A stretch of DNA of 49,997 nucleotides from Mangrovibacter plantisponsor (GCF_003182475.1 NZ_QGTS01000024.1:1-49997); one strand, 5' to 3'; shown: positions 1 through 7,797, counted from the first letter of the stretch. Translations and numbers: made by a program. The notes: a model not told the origin generated them from the sequence alone.

Positions 1-2
1 AT

Positions 3-92
3 TATATCGAGTGCGATTACAATCGGTGGCGTCGTCACAGTGCCTGTGGCGGTCTCAGCCCGGAACAATTTGAAAACGAAAACCTCGCTTAG
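3..92 (+). CDS. IS3-family transposase OrfB, C-terminal 29 residues (partial)
   Basis: The frame starting at base 3 reads YIECDYNRWRRHSACGGLSP and ends ...FENENLA before a TAG at 90-92. The pattern Y-I-x-x-D-Y-N-R-x-R-R-H-S-x-x-G-G-L-S-P is the standard C-terminus of IS3-group DDE (rve-type) transposases, made by -1 frameshifting of orfA into orfB. The catalytic DDE residues lie outside the window, so activity cannot be judged. The stop codon touches the inverted repeat, as usual in this family. Confidence 0.8.
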   Translation, partial: YIECDYNRWRRHSACGGLSPEQFENENLA

Positions 93-122
93 GGCTGTGT
101 CCACATTTCATGGGTAGGATCA
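93..122 (+). repeat. IS3-type terminal inverted repeat (right)
   Basis: These 30 bases directly after the transposase stop contain the TGTCCA block and end in the terminal CA dinucleotide at 121-122. Host DNA resumes at 123. The boundary is inferred from the IS3-family form of the end, because the left copy is not in the window. Confidence 0.65.
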
Positions 123-173
123 CAAGGGTGCATAATCGGCCTCGTTGAGGATTAACGTTCCTTGTAATGCCAT
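123..173 (-). pseudogene. 17-codon 5' stub of a gene cut by the IS3 element
   Basis: Reading leftward from ATG at 171-173 gives MALQGTLILNEADYAPL. The insertion-sequence end then supplies an immediate in-frame TGA. An AAGGAG ribosome site lies about 10 nt upstream of the ATG, which argues for a real start. I do not recognise the family from 17 residues. The rest of the gene, if it survives, should lie on the far side of the element, left of the window. A chance ORF remains possible. Confidence 0.4.
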
Positions 174-462
174 ATACAACCAGCTCCTTCGTGCCAGCCA
201 GGCTGCTCGTAATGCAGCCTGAAATTGATGAGTAAAGAGCTATATTAGTAGCGAAATTTAGCTTAAGAACCGTGCGTTTAATCAATGTAATTAGCAGGTT
301 AGGCGTTTTCACGGTGATTTGTTTATCAATTGTTGAGGAAGGCGCTGTGTACGGGATGATTGAAATCATTCATCTAATGTTTTTCTAACATATTTTCTTA
401 TTGTTTTTTTAAGGGTTGTTAGCCTTTCAGGAAAGAACACCATCAGTCCGGATAACTCATGG

Positions 463-483
463 GCGTGAGCGGGTTGCTCACGC
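463..483 (+). repeat. Hairpin repeat copy 1
   Basis: Perfect 8-bp stem GCGTGAGC / GCTCACGC with loop GGGTT. The same stem recurs at 629-649 with loop AGGTT. Only a weak T content follows this copy, so it is a poor terminator by itself. The two copies share neighbouring bases (GGGCGTGAGC), suggesting a local duplication. Confidence 0.7.
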
Positions 484-495
484 TTCAGATTGATG

Positions 496-531
496 AAAAA
501 GAAGGAAAAAACGTGGTTTTTCCTTCTTTTT
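496..531. terminator. Bidirectional terminator, 15-bp perfect stem
   Basis: A-rich arm at 496-510 pairs perfectly with the T-rich arm at 517-531 around a 6-nt loop. Both strands end in a run of T, so it can stop transcription from either side. It lies 130 bp beyond the yafL stop codon on the strand of yafL and is the best candidate terminator for the leftward yafL transcript. Confidence 0.7.
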
Positions 532-628
532 AGTTAGCAGCCGAAAATCAATAAATTGATTTTCCTTGTTTTTTATTGGGTGACATCCTCTCGTTCTGTG
601 CGGACATAAGGTTTGTCATCAGACTCGG

Positions 629-656
629 GCGTGAGCAGGTTGCTCACGCTTTTTTT
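629..656 (+). terminator. Rho-independent terminator facing right (hairpin repeat copy 2)
   Basis: Perfect 8-bp stem GCGTGAGC / GCTCACGC followed at once by seven T (650-656). The T run is on the + strand, so it stops rightward transcription, yet no rightward gene lies immediately upstream in the window. It may insulate yafL and the flagellar locus from readthrough out of the insertion sequence. Confidence 0.65.
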
Positions 657-660
657 CTGT

Positions 661-1470
661 TTATAACAGGACTGATTCTTTGATAACCCGGCGTGCACCC
701 AGGTATTTCGCTTTCCAGAAGTCATTATTTAATTCGCTGATACGAATATTTTTCCCGGTACGCGGCGCTTCAATAAACTGCCCATCTCCCAGATAAACAC
801 CAACATGGTCTGCCGCATTGGGCGTTTTGATACTGAAAAACACCAGGTCACCTTTGCGCAGTTGCTGGCGGTGGATATTGCTGAGCTGCCGGTCCTGATA
901 CATGGCATTTGCAGTACGGGGTAATTTACGACTCAGGAGCGGATTAAAGGCGTACCACACCAGGCCACTGCAATCAAAACCGCTTTCGGGTGAGTGCCCG
1001 CCCCAAACATAGGGCTTCCCCAGTTGCGCTTTCAGGCGGTTCACCACATGGTGGATGGTGTGCTGTTCACGCAGTGAATGAGCCTGCCGCCCGGCAGACC
1101 AGCGTGGGTCTTCAACAGGCTGAGCCGCATGCTGTTGCCCCGGCAGCCAGGTGGCATACATCGCCAGTAATTCCCGGTTTTTTGCCCGCTCAACAGGTTG
1201 ATTCGCGGCATGTTGCTGCCGCTGGCCAGGGGTTGGCGGTACCTTTGTGGGGTTAGCCTGGCGCTTTGCCAGCAAAATTTCCCGGTTACGCTGGCGCGCC
1301 AGTACTGCATCGTCAGCAAGCCCGGGAGTGCTGCTCGTGGCACTGCGGGCGCTGTGTTGTTTGCGCCGCTCTTCATTACCAGTCGCCATTGCATCCAGTG
1401 GCAGGAACAGCAGGCTGGTCAGTAATAATGAAGCCGGTACTGGCAGGTGTTTTGTGACGCTCCGTGTCAT
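661..1470 (-). CDS. yafL: YafL-type NlpC/P60 cell-wall endopeptidase
   Basis: A 269-residue exported protein. It has an N-terminal signal sequence (hydrophobic residues 10-28), a charged linker to about residue 135, and a C-terminal NlpC/P60 (C40) domain. The nucleophile is Cys167 in GFDCSGL, and the catalytic His is His222 in DHVGVYLGD. The third triad position, His in Spr-type enzymes, is Glu234 (QFIEAPRTG). As I recall E. coli YafL, it has the same Glu and matches along the domain (LGKPYVWGG, LPRTAN, GARR). Such enzymes cut peptide stems of murein. The position beside lafU mirrors E. coli, where yafL lies near the lfhA/lafU remnants. Confidence 0.9.
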   Translation of the reverse strand: MTRSVTKHLPVPASLLLTSLLFLPLDAMATGNEERRKQHSARSATSSTPGLADDAVLARQRNREILLAKRQANPTKVPPTPGQRQQHAANQPVERAKNRELLAMYATWLPGQQHAAQPVEDPRWSAGRQAHSLREQHTIHHVVNRLKAQLGKPYVWGGHSPESGFDCSGLVWYAFNPLLSRKLPRTANAMYQDRQLSNIHRQQLRKGDLVFFSIKTPNAADHVGVYLGDGQFIEAPRTGKNIRISELNNDFWKAKYLGARRVIKESVLL

Positions 1471-1506
1471 AAACAGGATTTTCTCCTTTTCACTGTGGCG
1501 GCCAGG

Positions 1507-2406
1507 TTATTCCGTGACCAGGCTGAGGTTCTCGATAATTGGGCGCACAACGTTTTGCCCGTGGTGGCCGAAAAACTGGTACAGCGCTTCGCTCGCTGAA
1601 TGCGTCAGTACCATAATTTCAATGCGCCGGTTCGCGGCATGGTGCGGGTCTTCAGGGTGAAACAGCATTTGGTCGGCCATGCCACTGACTTGCACAATGC
1701 GCTGCTCATTCAGCCCGGCATCAGTCAGTACCTGGCGCGCCTGTAGCGCCCGGTCACCAGAGAGGTTCCAGTTGTTATAACGCTGCTGGTCACGATAGCG
1801 GGTGGCATCGGTATGGCCGGTTATCATGATCTTGTGCTCAATGGTGTTCAGTGCCGGGGCAAACTCGCCTAACAACCGCTGAAAAAACGGTGCCAGAATT
1901 GCGCTACTGCGCTGGAACATTTCCCGCTGCTGGTCATCGGTTATCAGAATGCGCAACCCCTGGGGTACGATTTCAATATGCAGGTTAGACTGGGCGTTAT
2001 ACACCGAGGTGATTTGTGCAATTAAACGCGCCAGCTCTTCAATTTCCCGTTGTGAACGCGCTTCCCGCGCCTGGGGCGTTTCTGGCTCCGGGGCAGGAGC
2101 CGTGGTGGCCCGGGCTACAGGCAAAGGGCTCCCGGCTGGGTCGAACAACGGCAGTGTATTGCTGCCCGCGGGCGTGTCGCGGGAAGAAAAAATATCGAAC
2201 AGCGTATCGGTATAAAACATAGCAACAATCTCATGCCGTTCTTCCTCGGTAGACGCCCCCATAATCCACAACACCATGAAAAGTGCCATCATAGCCAGTG
2301 TGAAATCGGCAAAGGCCACTTTCCACGCACCACCATGGTGGCCCGAATGGCTGCGCCGGGCACTGCGTTTAATGATTGTGGTGCTGTGACCGTTGTGCTT
2401 TTTCAT
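1507..2406 (-). CDS. lafU: Lateral flagellar motor protein LafU (MotB type)
   Basis: Stator subunit of 299 residues that anchors the MotA/B complex to murein. A basic cytoplasmic tail is followed by one membrane helix (about 30-50) with the ion-carrying Asp34 in AFADFTLAMMALF. A Pro/Ala-rich linker precedes an OmpA-like peptidoglycan-binding domain (about 170-270) with TGHTDATRY, NWNLSGDRA and NRRIEI. The start overlaps the lafT stop by 4 nt (ATGA), so the two are translationally coupled. It is the last gene of the lafB-U operon. In E. coli K-12 this gene survives only as a fragment; here it is full length. Confidence 0.95.
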   Translation of the reverse strand: MKKHNGHSTTIIKRSARRSHSGHHGGAWKVAFADFTLAMMALFMVLWIMGASTEEERHEIVAMFYTDTLFDIFSSRDTPAGSNTLPLFDPAGSPLPVARATTAPAPEPETPQAREARSQREIEELARLIAQITSVYNAQSNLHIEIVPQGLRILITDDQQREMFQRSSAILAPFFQRLLGEFAPALNTIEHKIMITGHTDATRYRDQQRYNNWNLSGDRALQARQVLTDAGLNEQRIVQVSGMADQMLFHPEDPHHAANRRIEIMVLTHSASEALYQFFGHHGQNVVRPIIENLSLVTE

Positions 2407-3269
2407 CCGGCGTCATCCTGCATTGCGTTGACCCAGCCATCCAGCGTTGCGAAGGTGGGTTTGGCGTCCATGGGCAGCATTTTTCGCCCGGCGTCCACCG
2501 CCAGTAATGTCGGCTTTCCGGCCACATGGTTGACCAGCACGGTGCGAACGCATTCCAGAATAGACAACTGTTTTTTTGTGCGTTGTTCCATGGCATTCGC
2601 CAGTGGGTCCATCAGGCAGTAACAGAAAAAGACGCCAAGAAAAGTCCCCACCAGCGCAGCGGCCACTTTCACGCCAATCACCGCAATGGAACCGTCAATG
2701 GACTGCATGGTGATAATAATCCCCAGAACCGCGGCACAAATCCCAAAGCCCGGCATAGCTTCAGCCGTGCGGTGCAACGAACGTGACGGCAACAGCAGGT
2801 TTTCTTCCATTGCGCCCAGCTCCTGTTCGAGCAGGCCTTCCAGTTCATGTTCGTTGATTTTTCCCATCGCCATCAGGCGGAAGTTGTCGGAAATAAATGT
2901 GACCAGTGCCTTGTCACTCATAATGCGTGGGTATTTCTGAAATAACGCGCTGTTTTCTGGCACCTCGATATGCTCATCCAGCGTCTTCAGGCCACCTTCC
3001 TGCACCAGTTCCAGCAGTTCGAAGAGCAGCATTAATAACTGGCGCTGGTATTCATCGGTGTACTCATTCTTACGCAATACACCACGGAACTGGCGGTACA
3101 TTTCCTGCAGAACTGAGCGCGGGTTTGCCAGCATAGTCGCCCCAAAACCTGCGCCTAAAATAATAATGATTTCACCGGGCTGCCAGAATGCAGCCATCCG
3201 GCCGCCAGACATCAGGAACCCCCCAACAACACAAACCATAATGACGATTAAACCGATAAATTTTTGCAT
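2403..3269 (-). CDS. lafT: Lateral flagellar motor protein LafT (MotA type)
   Basis: Proton-channel stator subunit of 288 residues, partner of LafU. It opens with the typical MotA start (IGLIVIMVCVVGGFLMSGG) and has four membrane helices (about 1-20, 30-50, 170-190, 200-220) with a large cytoplasmic loop between helices 2 and 3. Conserved prolines of the family are seen in AMPGFGI and MDPLANAM. The start lies 22 nt inside the end of lafS, an overlap that suggests coupling. The ion type cannot be read from sequence. Confidence 0.95.
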   Translation of the reverse strand: MQKFIGLIVIMVCVVGGFLMSGGRMAAFWQPGEIIIILGAGFGATMLANPRSVLQEMYRQFRGVLRKNEYTDEYQRQLLMLLFELLELVQEGGLKTLDEHIEVPENSALFQKYPRIMSDKALVTFISDNFRLMAMGKINEHELEGLLEQELGAMEENLLLPSRSLHRTAEAMPGFGICAAVLGIIITMQSIDGSIAVIGVKVAAALVGTFLGVFFCYCLMDPLANAMEQRTKKQLSILECVRTVLVNHVAGKPTLLAVDAGRKMLPMDAKPTFATLDGWVNAMQDDAG

Positions 3270-3985
3270 GTCTGTTTCTCAAAAAAACGGTGGATCTTCC
3301 AGACAAGTTTTTTGTTTATCTGGCAAATTCGCGCTTCCGTCAGGTTGAGCGTCAGCGCGATTTCTTTCAGGCTCATCTCTTGCTGGTAATAGAGGGAGAG
3401 AATAAGTTGTTCACGTGAATCCAGGCTGGCAAGCGCATGGTGCAACATGTCGGCAATCACGATTTCATCGTCCAGTTCCCGTGAGGAAAAGGTATTTCCC
3501 AGTAGTGGGTTGTGGGTTGATGAAGACAACAACTCATCCAGGCTTTGCAGGGTTTTGGCACGTTCCAGTTGCTGGTATTCCATATAGTCGTCAGCAGAAA
3601 TATTGAGATGCTCACAAATTTCCTCTGCCCGTGGTTCATAACCCAGTTTGTTGACCAGGCGGCTGATTGCATCACTGAGCTGGTGGTTTTTTTTGCGCAG
3701 CCGACGAGAACGCCAGTCCTGTTGGCGCAACTCGTCAAGAATCGCGCCGCGAATACGCTGGGAGGCATAACCGGGAAATTGCTCATCGGGTACGCCATAG
3801 CGGCGCAGTGAAGCGAGCAGCCCCATCAGCGCAATTTGTTCCATATCGTCTTTATCGATAATCCCACTGGCCTGCCAGCTGAACTGCTTCACAATTTTAT
3901 GCACCAGCGGCAGCCAGTCATTGAGGTATTGCGCCTCCTGAGCAGGCGTGAGGGCCGCTGCAGTAAATCCATTTGTTGTGTTCAT
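3248..3985 (-). CDS. lafS: Lateral flagellar sigma-28 factor LafS (FliA type)
   Basis: Sigma factor of 245 residues for late lateral-flagellar genes. Region 2 runs from about 23 to 95 (LVHKIVKQF, DMEQIALMGLL, RIRGAILDELRQQDWRSR), region 3 from about 100 to 140, and region 4 from about 180 to 230 with the helix-turn-helix MSLKEIALTLNLTEARICQ. An AAGGA ribosome site lies 7 nt before ATG. It is the likely reader of the 28-nt boxes found before lfgK, lfgM and lafA, and LfgM is its predicted anti-sigma factor. Confidence 0.95.
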   Translation of the reverse strand: MNTTNGFTAAALTPAQEAQYLNDWLPLVHKIVKQFSWQASGIIDKDDMEQIALMGLLASLRRYGVPDEQFPGYASQRIRGAILDELRQQDWRSRRLRKKNHQLSDAISRLVNKLGYEPRAEEICEHLNISADDYMEYQQLERAKTLQSLDELLSSSTHNPLLGNTFSSRELDDEIVIADMLHHALASLDSREQLILSLYYQQEMSLKEIALTLNLTEARICQINKKLVWKIHRFFEKQTCKNLSV

Positions 3986-3999
3986 ACGGTAGTCCTTAT

Positions 4000-4470
4000 T
4001 TACTGGAACACCATTTTGCTGATGATGACATCCTCAAAAGGCTTGCTGGTGTTGAGTTGCTGGAGTTGCTCGTCGTAACGCGCAGTAAGTTGCTGCGTGA
4101 GGGTTTCTACTGGCATGGCCCGTACCTCCAGGTAAGGCAGGCCATTAAGCAGGCCAACAGCAGCGCCACGTAGCGCAGGCAGTAACGCCTGGGTGCGCCG
4201 GGCATCTTCCGGGTTCGAGGTGATCAGAGCCTGTTCCAGTAACAAGTAACGCGGTTCACCGTTAATCCCTTTCAGGGTGACAATCAGGTTGGTTATCTCC
4301 ACAAATTCAACGCTATCGGCGGTGCGGCTGCTTAATGTGTCGCCAGTAACATGCACGTTTCTGTCGTGCCGGTTTTCCATATGCTGTAACCCGAACAGGG
4401 TGAGTGCTGCGCTGCCTGCGGCAACGCTCAGGGCTAATGCCACTGCACTTAAAATGACTTTGAGTTTCAT
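4000..4470 (-). CDS. lafF: Lateral flagellar basal-body protein LafF (FliL type)
   Basis: A 156-residue single-pass inner-membrane protein. The N-terminal helix (about 4-28) is followed by a periplasmic FliL domain ending in the family's typical C-terminus (FEDVIISKMVFQ). FliL proteins sit around the stator and help torque or stator stability. AAGGAG lies close upstream of ATG, and lafS starts 15 nt after its stop. Confidence 0.9.
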   Translation of the reverse strand: MKLKVILSAVALALSVAAGSAALTLFGLQHMENRHDRNVHVTGDTLSSRTADSVEFVEITNLIVTLKGINGEPRYLLLEQALITSNPEDARRTQALLPALRGAAVGLLNGLPYLEVRAMPVETLTQQLTARYDEQLQQLNTSKPFEDVIISKMVFQ

Positions 4471-4494
4471 AACGCTCCTTGTTATTGCGCTGAG

Positions 4495-5634
4495 TTATAT
4501 CGTCAGAAGGATGGTGGCATCCTGCCGCGTTTCTGAGCCTGCTCTGGTGTGCATACCCGCAGTTGGGGTGTGCTCTTCGGGGGCCAGGCCGCTCCCCTCA
4601 CCCTGTGGCTGGCGTGGTGATTGCCCCTGGCCTGTTGATACCTGTACGCTGACACGTTGTGTGGTATCCGCCGCCAGTTGTTCCTGTAACCCGTGGCTGA
4701 CCAGCCTGAGCGCCCGGGCAACGTCTTCGTGCTGAGTGTGCAGTGCGACCTGGAGCTGGCCCTGTTCCAGGTGTAAGTGAATGTCGATTTTGCCAAGCGC
4801 TGGCGGGTCCAGGCGGATATGTGCGGTTTGGGTGCGGTTGGCAATATGCATCTGTAACCGGGCACCCAGAGCGGCCTGTAACCGCTCAGTTTGCGGGTGC
4901 GAACTATGCGCGGCAGTTGGCTGGTGGGCTGGCGTAGCTGCGGCAAGCCGCTGGCTGGCATCTGTGGTGGGCGGTTCCGGCGGGCTGGCGACAGCAATGA
5001 GCGGCGGTACTGGTGTGCCAGACGCCGGGTGTTGCCCGGCCACGCTGGCGTTGTCGCGCCCGGCGTCCGCCATTGTTGCCGCCATAGTGGCTACAGTTGC
5101 CATAACCTGGGGCTGATGAGCAGCCTGCCGGGTATCAACGGGTGTCACGGGTTGCTGCCCTGGTTCTGCCCGGGCAATTTCTTGCGGTGTGGCTGGCAGG
5201 GTTGCCGCCGCGGCCAGTGGTGCAACGCGTTCTGTTAAGCCAGCAGGAACATCGCCAGTCGCCGCAGAGAGCACACCTGGGGTTGATGGCACAGGTGTTG
5301 ATGGCATAAATGCGGCCAGTGGCACTGGCTGCACAGCCGTGCTGGCAGGCGGCAACGCGCCCGGTAGCCGGGTTGCTTCCTGGAGCACGGTTATATCATC
5401 ACTCAGGCTAATGCCTGTGAGTGGTTGCGGCAGGCATACCGGGGCACCAGGCACAGACTCTGTTACTGCCGGGGAAAACGCCCGCTCCATACTGAACAGC
5501 AGATGGGAGAATGTTTCCGGTACCTGAGCAGTGCCACAGGCAAGTGTGCCGGGGTGCGCCAGCAGGCTGTTTTCCGGCAGTGACGGGTTATCCTGCCAGT
5601 GCTGCCCTTGTTCCGGTACCGATATCCACGCCAT
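4495..5634 (-). CDS. lafE: Lateral flagellar hook-length control protein LafE (FliK type)
   Basis: A 379-residue secreted ruler protein. The first ~250 residues are Pro/Ala/Thr-rich and low in complexity, as in FliK. The C-terminal domain (about 255-345) carries the conserved pattern of the export-switch domain: LRLDPPALG-like IRLDPPALGKIDIHLHLEQGQ, then LQVALHTQHEDVARALR. It would stop hook growth and switch export specificity through LfhB. ATG overlaps the lafD stop by 1 nt (TAATG). Confidence 0.9.
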   Translation of the reverse strand: MAWISVPEQGQHWQDNPSLPENSLLAHPGTLACGTAQVPETFSHLLFSMERAFSPAVTESVPGAPVCLPQPLTGISLSDDITVLQEATRLPGALPPASTAVQPVPLAAFMPSTPVPSTPGVLSAATGDVPAGLTERVAPLAAAATLPATPQEIARAEPGQQPVTPVDTRQAAHQPQVMATVATMAATMADAGRDNASVAGQHPASGTPVPPLIAVASPPEPPTTDASQRLAAATPAHQPTAAHSSHPQTERLQAALGARLQMHIANRTQTAHIRLDPPALGKIDIHLHLEQGQLQVALHTQHEDVARALRLVSHGLQEQLAADTTQRVSVQVSTGQGQSPRQPQGEGSGLAPEEHTPTAGMHTRAGSETRQDATILLTI

Positions 5635-5939
5635 TAGCCTAAGTCCTTTTCATCCATAAATGTGGCATACGCTGCTGCTCTTTCACGGTTGTTGCGGGTT
5701 TGCTCCATTTTTCCGCGCAGCACTTCACTTTGCTGGTGGCACCAGGTATTCACCCGCCGGTGCGTGGTTTGCAGGACATCAATCGCTTTACTTTGCGCGG
5801 GCGACAGCGTCGCCCCCTGAAGGTCACTCAGTAATGCGGCAATATGCTGGTCAACCTGTATCACCTGCGCCCAGTTGTGGGCGCTGGCAGCCTGGCGCAG
5901 TGCAGTCGCCAGGCGATAAATAGCCTGTGGATTAGTCAT
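5634..5939 (-). CDS. lafD: Lateral flagellar chaperone-like protein LafD (FliT position)
   Basis: A small, mostly helical 101-residue cytoplasmic protein between lafC (FliS) and lafE (FliK), the slot of FliT, the FliD export chaperone. Similarity to FliT is too weak to see by eye, so the name rests on size, predicted helices and order. Its start overlaps lafC by 8 nt and its stop overlaps lafE by 1 nt, so the three are tightly coupled. Confidence 0.8.
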   Translation of the reverse strand: MTNPQAIYRLATALRQAASAHNWAQVIQVDQHIAALLSDLQGATLSPAQSKAIDVLQTTHRRVNTWCHQQSEVLRGKMEQTRNNRERAAAYATFMDEKDLG

Positions 5940-6327
5940 GGGGCAGGCCCATTTGTTGCCACCCTTGCTGGAGCTGGCGCAGGATCAGGGTGACTTCATC
6001 AACCTGTTCAACCGATAACGCATGGCTGCTGTGGTACAGGCGATAAACGCAGTAGTCATACAACCGGGATAAATTGGCCGCGACGTCGCCGCCTTTGTCG
6101 AAATCCAGTGCGCTGGTCAGGGCATTCAGGATGTCGATACATTTATTCACACTGGCCGCTTTGTGCTCAAAACGGCGCGCCACAATATGGCTCTTAGTGC
6201 GTTCAAGCTCATCCAGAAGGCCGTCAAACAGCATCAATACCAGTTGATGCGGGTTGGCAGAGGCTACCTGAACTGCGAGGTCAGATGCCTGATAGTGGTC
6301 TGAATAGTCTTCTGTTTTGTGGTACAT
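5932..6327 (-). CDS. lafC: Lateral flagellin chaperone LafC (FliS type)
   Basis: A 131-residue helical export chaperone expected to bind LafA flagellin in the cytoplasm. Family features visible are the N-terminal Y-x-x-x-x-V-x-x-A-x-P-H-x-L-V-x-M-L-F-D-G block (about 15-40) and the LNALTSALDFDKGGDVAANLSRLYDY segment in two parts (about 70-98). It follows lafB by 13 nt in the same operon. Confidence 0.92.
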   Translation of the reverse strand: MYHKTEDYSDHYQASDLAVQVASANPHQLVLMLFDGLLDELERTKSHIVARRFEHKAASVNKCIDILNALTSALDFDKGGDVAANLSRLYDYCVYRLYHSSHALSVEQVDEVTLILRQLQQGWQQMGLPHD

Positions 6328-6340
6328 CGGGTGTTCCTCC

Positions 6341-7636
6341 TTAAACTAAGCCGAACATGCTCATGGTGCTGTTCATTTGCAGCGTGACTTGCTGCAACTG
6401 AGTGAACTGGCGCAGATAGCGGTTGTATGCGCTGTCGTAGCGGGTATTCATTTTTTCACTTTTGCGATCAATTTCTTGCTGGCGGCGATCCAGTGTTTCC
6501 TGGCGGCTTTTCAGCAGGCCGTCAGTACTATTGAGATAACGGTCGAGGGCGTTATCCATCTTGCTGAGAATGCCGTCCGGGCCATTGAAAAATGTGGTGA
6601 CAGATTGTGGGTTGGACTGCAGTTGTTTGGTCAGGGTGTCATTGTCGATTTTGAGTTTGCCGTTACGGTCTGCGCTGATACCGAAATCCGCGATGGTGAA
6701 GCCATCGATGTCGCTGCGCAGCAACGTGTTCAGGTCGCGTTGCAGGGCACTGATTGTCGGGTCGCCCGCCAGGGCTCCGCGCTCACCGTCTGCGCCGCTT
6801 GAGGTCAGCGTATTGAGCGAAGTCATCAGTGTGTTCCAGGAATCAACGAAGGTATTTACCTGGTCTTTGGTGGCATCAGTATCGGTATCCACATGAATGG
6901 TGAGTGGTTTCCCTTCAGTAACACCAATTAATTCAACAGTGACGCCATCAATCAGGTTGTCGATGGTGTTGCTGCTGTGAGTGAACGACACTTCCCCCAT
7001 GCGGAACTGGGCATCCTGAGCCGGGGAAATTTCCGCCGGGTTGGCAAACAGAGCCTGAGTGGCGGCATCACCATTAATTTGTACATCCAGGGTATTGGTT
7101 GCCCCGGTTTCGTCGCTGCTGAGCATCAGCATGACCTTGCCATCGGTGCGAACCAGCGAAGCCGTCACTCCCGGGTTCTCTTCTGCGTTATTGATAGCGG
7201 CGGCGAGGTCGGCCAGGGAATCAATGTCAGTCAGGTCGATATCCAGCTCTTCACCTGCCAGCGCTATCGTCATAGTGCCGCTGGCATTGCTGATATCTTC
7301 GTCTGTCAGCCCGGCATAACCGGTTTGATGGGCGCTGGCTAACTGGTCCACTTCAATGTTGTAGGTTCCTTTCTGTGCCGCGGCGGTGGTGGTAACGTTG
7401 GCAATACCTGTCATATTGGTGGTCGCCTGGGTTTGCAACATGCTCTGGCCCGCCTGGTTCATGCCCTGAATCGCGGTGCGAAAATCGGTCAGTGCAGTGC
7501 GCAAGGCCCGCAATGCAGTTTGCTGGGCATTCAGAGTGGCGGTTTGCGTTTTAATCGCGTTCTGCATGGGCTGGATATCGTAAAACGCCAGTTGGGTTGC
7601 CAGCGTTTGCGGATCCAGGCTGAGTAAATCTGACAT
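6341..7636 (-). CDS. lafB: Lateral flagellar filament cap LafB (FliD type)
   Basis: A 431-residue hook-associated protein 2 that caps the filament and folds incoming flagellin. Coiled-coil termini frame the protein: residues 1-60 are N-terminal D0/D1, and about 340-431 form the C-terminal coiled coil. FliD_N and FliD_C patterns are clear (YNIEVDQLASAHQ, GISADRNGKLKIDNDTL, TTFFNGPDGILSKMDNAL). It is the first gene of lafBCDEFSTU and is preceded by a sigma-54 box at 7752-7768, giving a ~105 nt leader. Confidence 0.95.
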   Translation of the reverse strand: MSDLLSLDPQTLATQLAFYDIQPMQNAIKTQTATLNAQQTALRALRTALTDFRTAIQGMNQAGQSMLQTQATTNMTGIANVTTTAAAQKGTYNIEVDQLASAHQTGYAGLTDEDISNASGTMTIALAGEELDIDLTDIDSLADLAAAINNAEENPGVTASLVRTDGKVMLMLSSDETGATNTLDVQINGDAATQALFANPAEISPAQDAQFRMGEVSFTHSSNTIDNLIDGVTVELIGVTEGKPLTIHVDTDTDATKDQVNTFVDSWNTLMTSLNTLTSSGADGERGALAGDPTISALQRDLNTLLRSDIDGFTIADFGISADRNGKLKIDNDTLTKQLQSNPQSVTTFFNGPDGILSKMDNALDRYLNSTDGLLKSRQETLDRRQQEIDRKSEKMNTRYDSAYNRYLRQFTQLQQVTLQMNSTMSMFGLV

Positions 7637-7751
7637 GATTAACTTTTTCCCTTAAAACAATAAAAACAGGTGTGCTTCCGTTTCACCGGGCGCTGGCATG
7701 TGCAACTGCGGTGCTTTACCGCAATACCCTGCGTCTCATGGTTTTATAGAT

Positions 7752-7768
7752 TGCAAAGCGCATGCCAA
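7752..7768 (-). promoter_or_regulatory. Sigma-54 promoter of lafB operon
   Basis: The minus strand reads TTGGCATGCGCTTTGCA. Against consensus YTGGCAC-N5-TTGCW it differs only at the last base of the -24 element, and the GG-to-GC spacing is the required 10 nt. It lies ~105 nt upstream of lafB. A perfect IHF consensus sits just upstream at 7785-7797. The likely activator is LafK, encoded in the same locus. Confidence 0.75.
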
Positions 7769-7784
7769 CTTATTTTTTATTTAA

Positions 7785-7797
7785 AATCAAACAGTTG
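7785..7797 (+). promoter_or_regulatory. Candidate IHF site upstream of lafB sigma-54 promoter
   Basis: AATCAAACAGTTG fits WATCAA-N4-TTR exactly. It lies 17-29 nt upstream of the -24 element, where IHF bending commonly assists sigma-54 activators. The surrounding bases are A/T-rich. Confidence 0.5.

Larger units (their letters stand above)
1..122 (+). mobile_element. IS3-family insertion sequence, right end only
   Basis: The segment holds the 3' end of a transposase gene followed by a terminal inverted repeat. Read inward on the opposite strand, the end begins TGATCCTACCCATGAAATG and continues TGGACAC, the form of IS3-type ends, which start with TG and carry a TGGACAC block. The rest of the element lies left of the window, so its length, the left inverted repeat and the target duplication cannot be checked. 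The element abuts a short interrupted reading frame at 123-173. Confidence 0.8.
174..660. other. Intergenic stretch with three hairpins, no gene
   Basis: About 490 bp with no convincing coding region. A leftward frame crossing the insertion-sequence boundary (55-369) has no family resemblance and no good ribosome site, and I discount it. The stretch carries two near-identical 8-bp hairpins (463-483 and 629-649) and one long perfect hairpin (496-531), listed separately. A smaller AATCAA/TTGATT palindrome lies near 545-560. Confidence 0.6.

Noticed and set aside
55-369. 104-codon minus-strand frame across the insertion-sequence boundary
   Set aside because: It runs out of host DNA into the IS end in a frame unlike any transposase, has no family resemblance and no convincing ribosome site. 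The shorter 17-codon stub in another frame has a better start.
1041-1394. Long overlapping frames inside GC-rich flagellar genes
   Set aside because: They are shadows of yafL, lafE, lfg and lfh genes: wrong strand or frame, no domain content.
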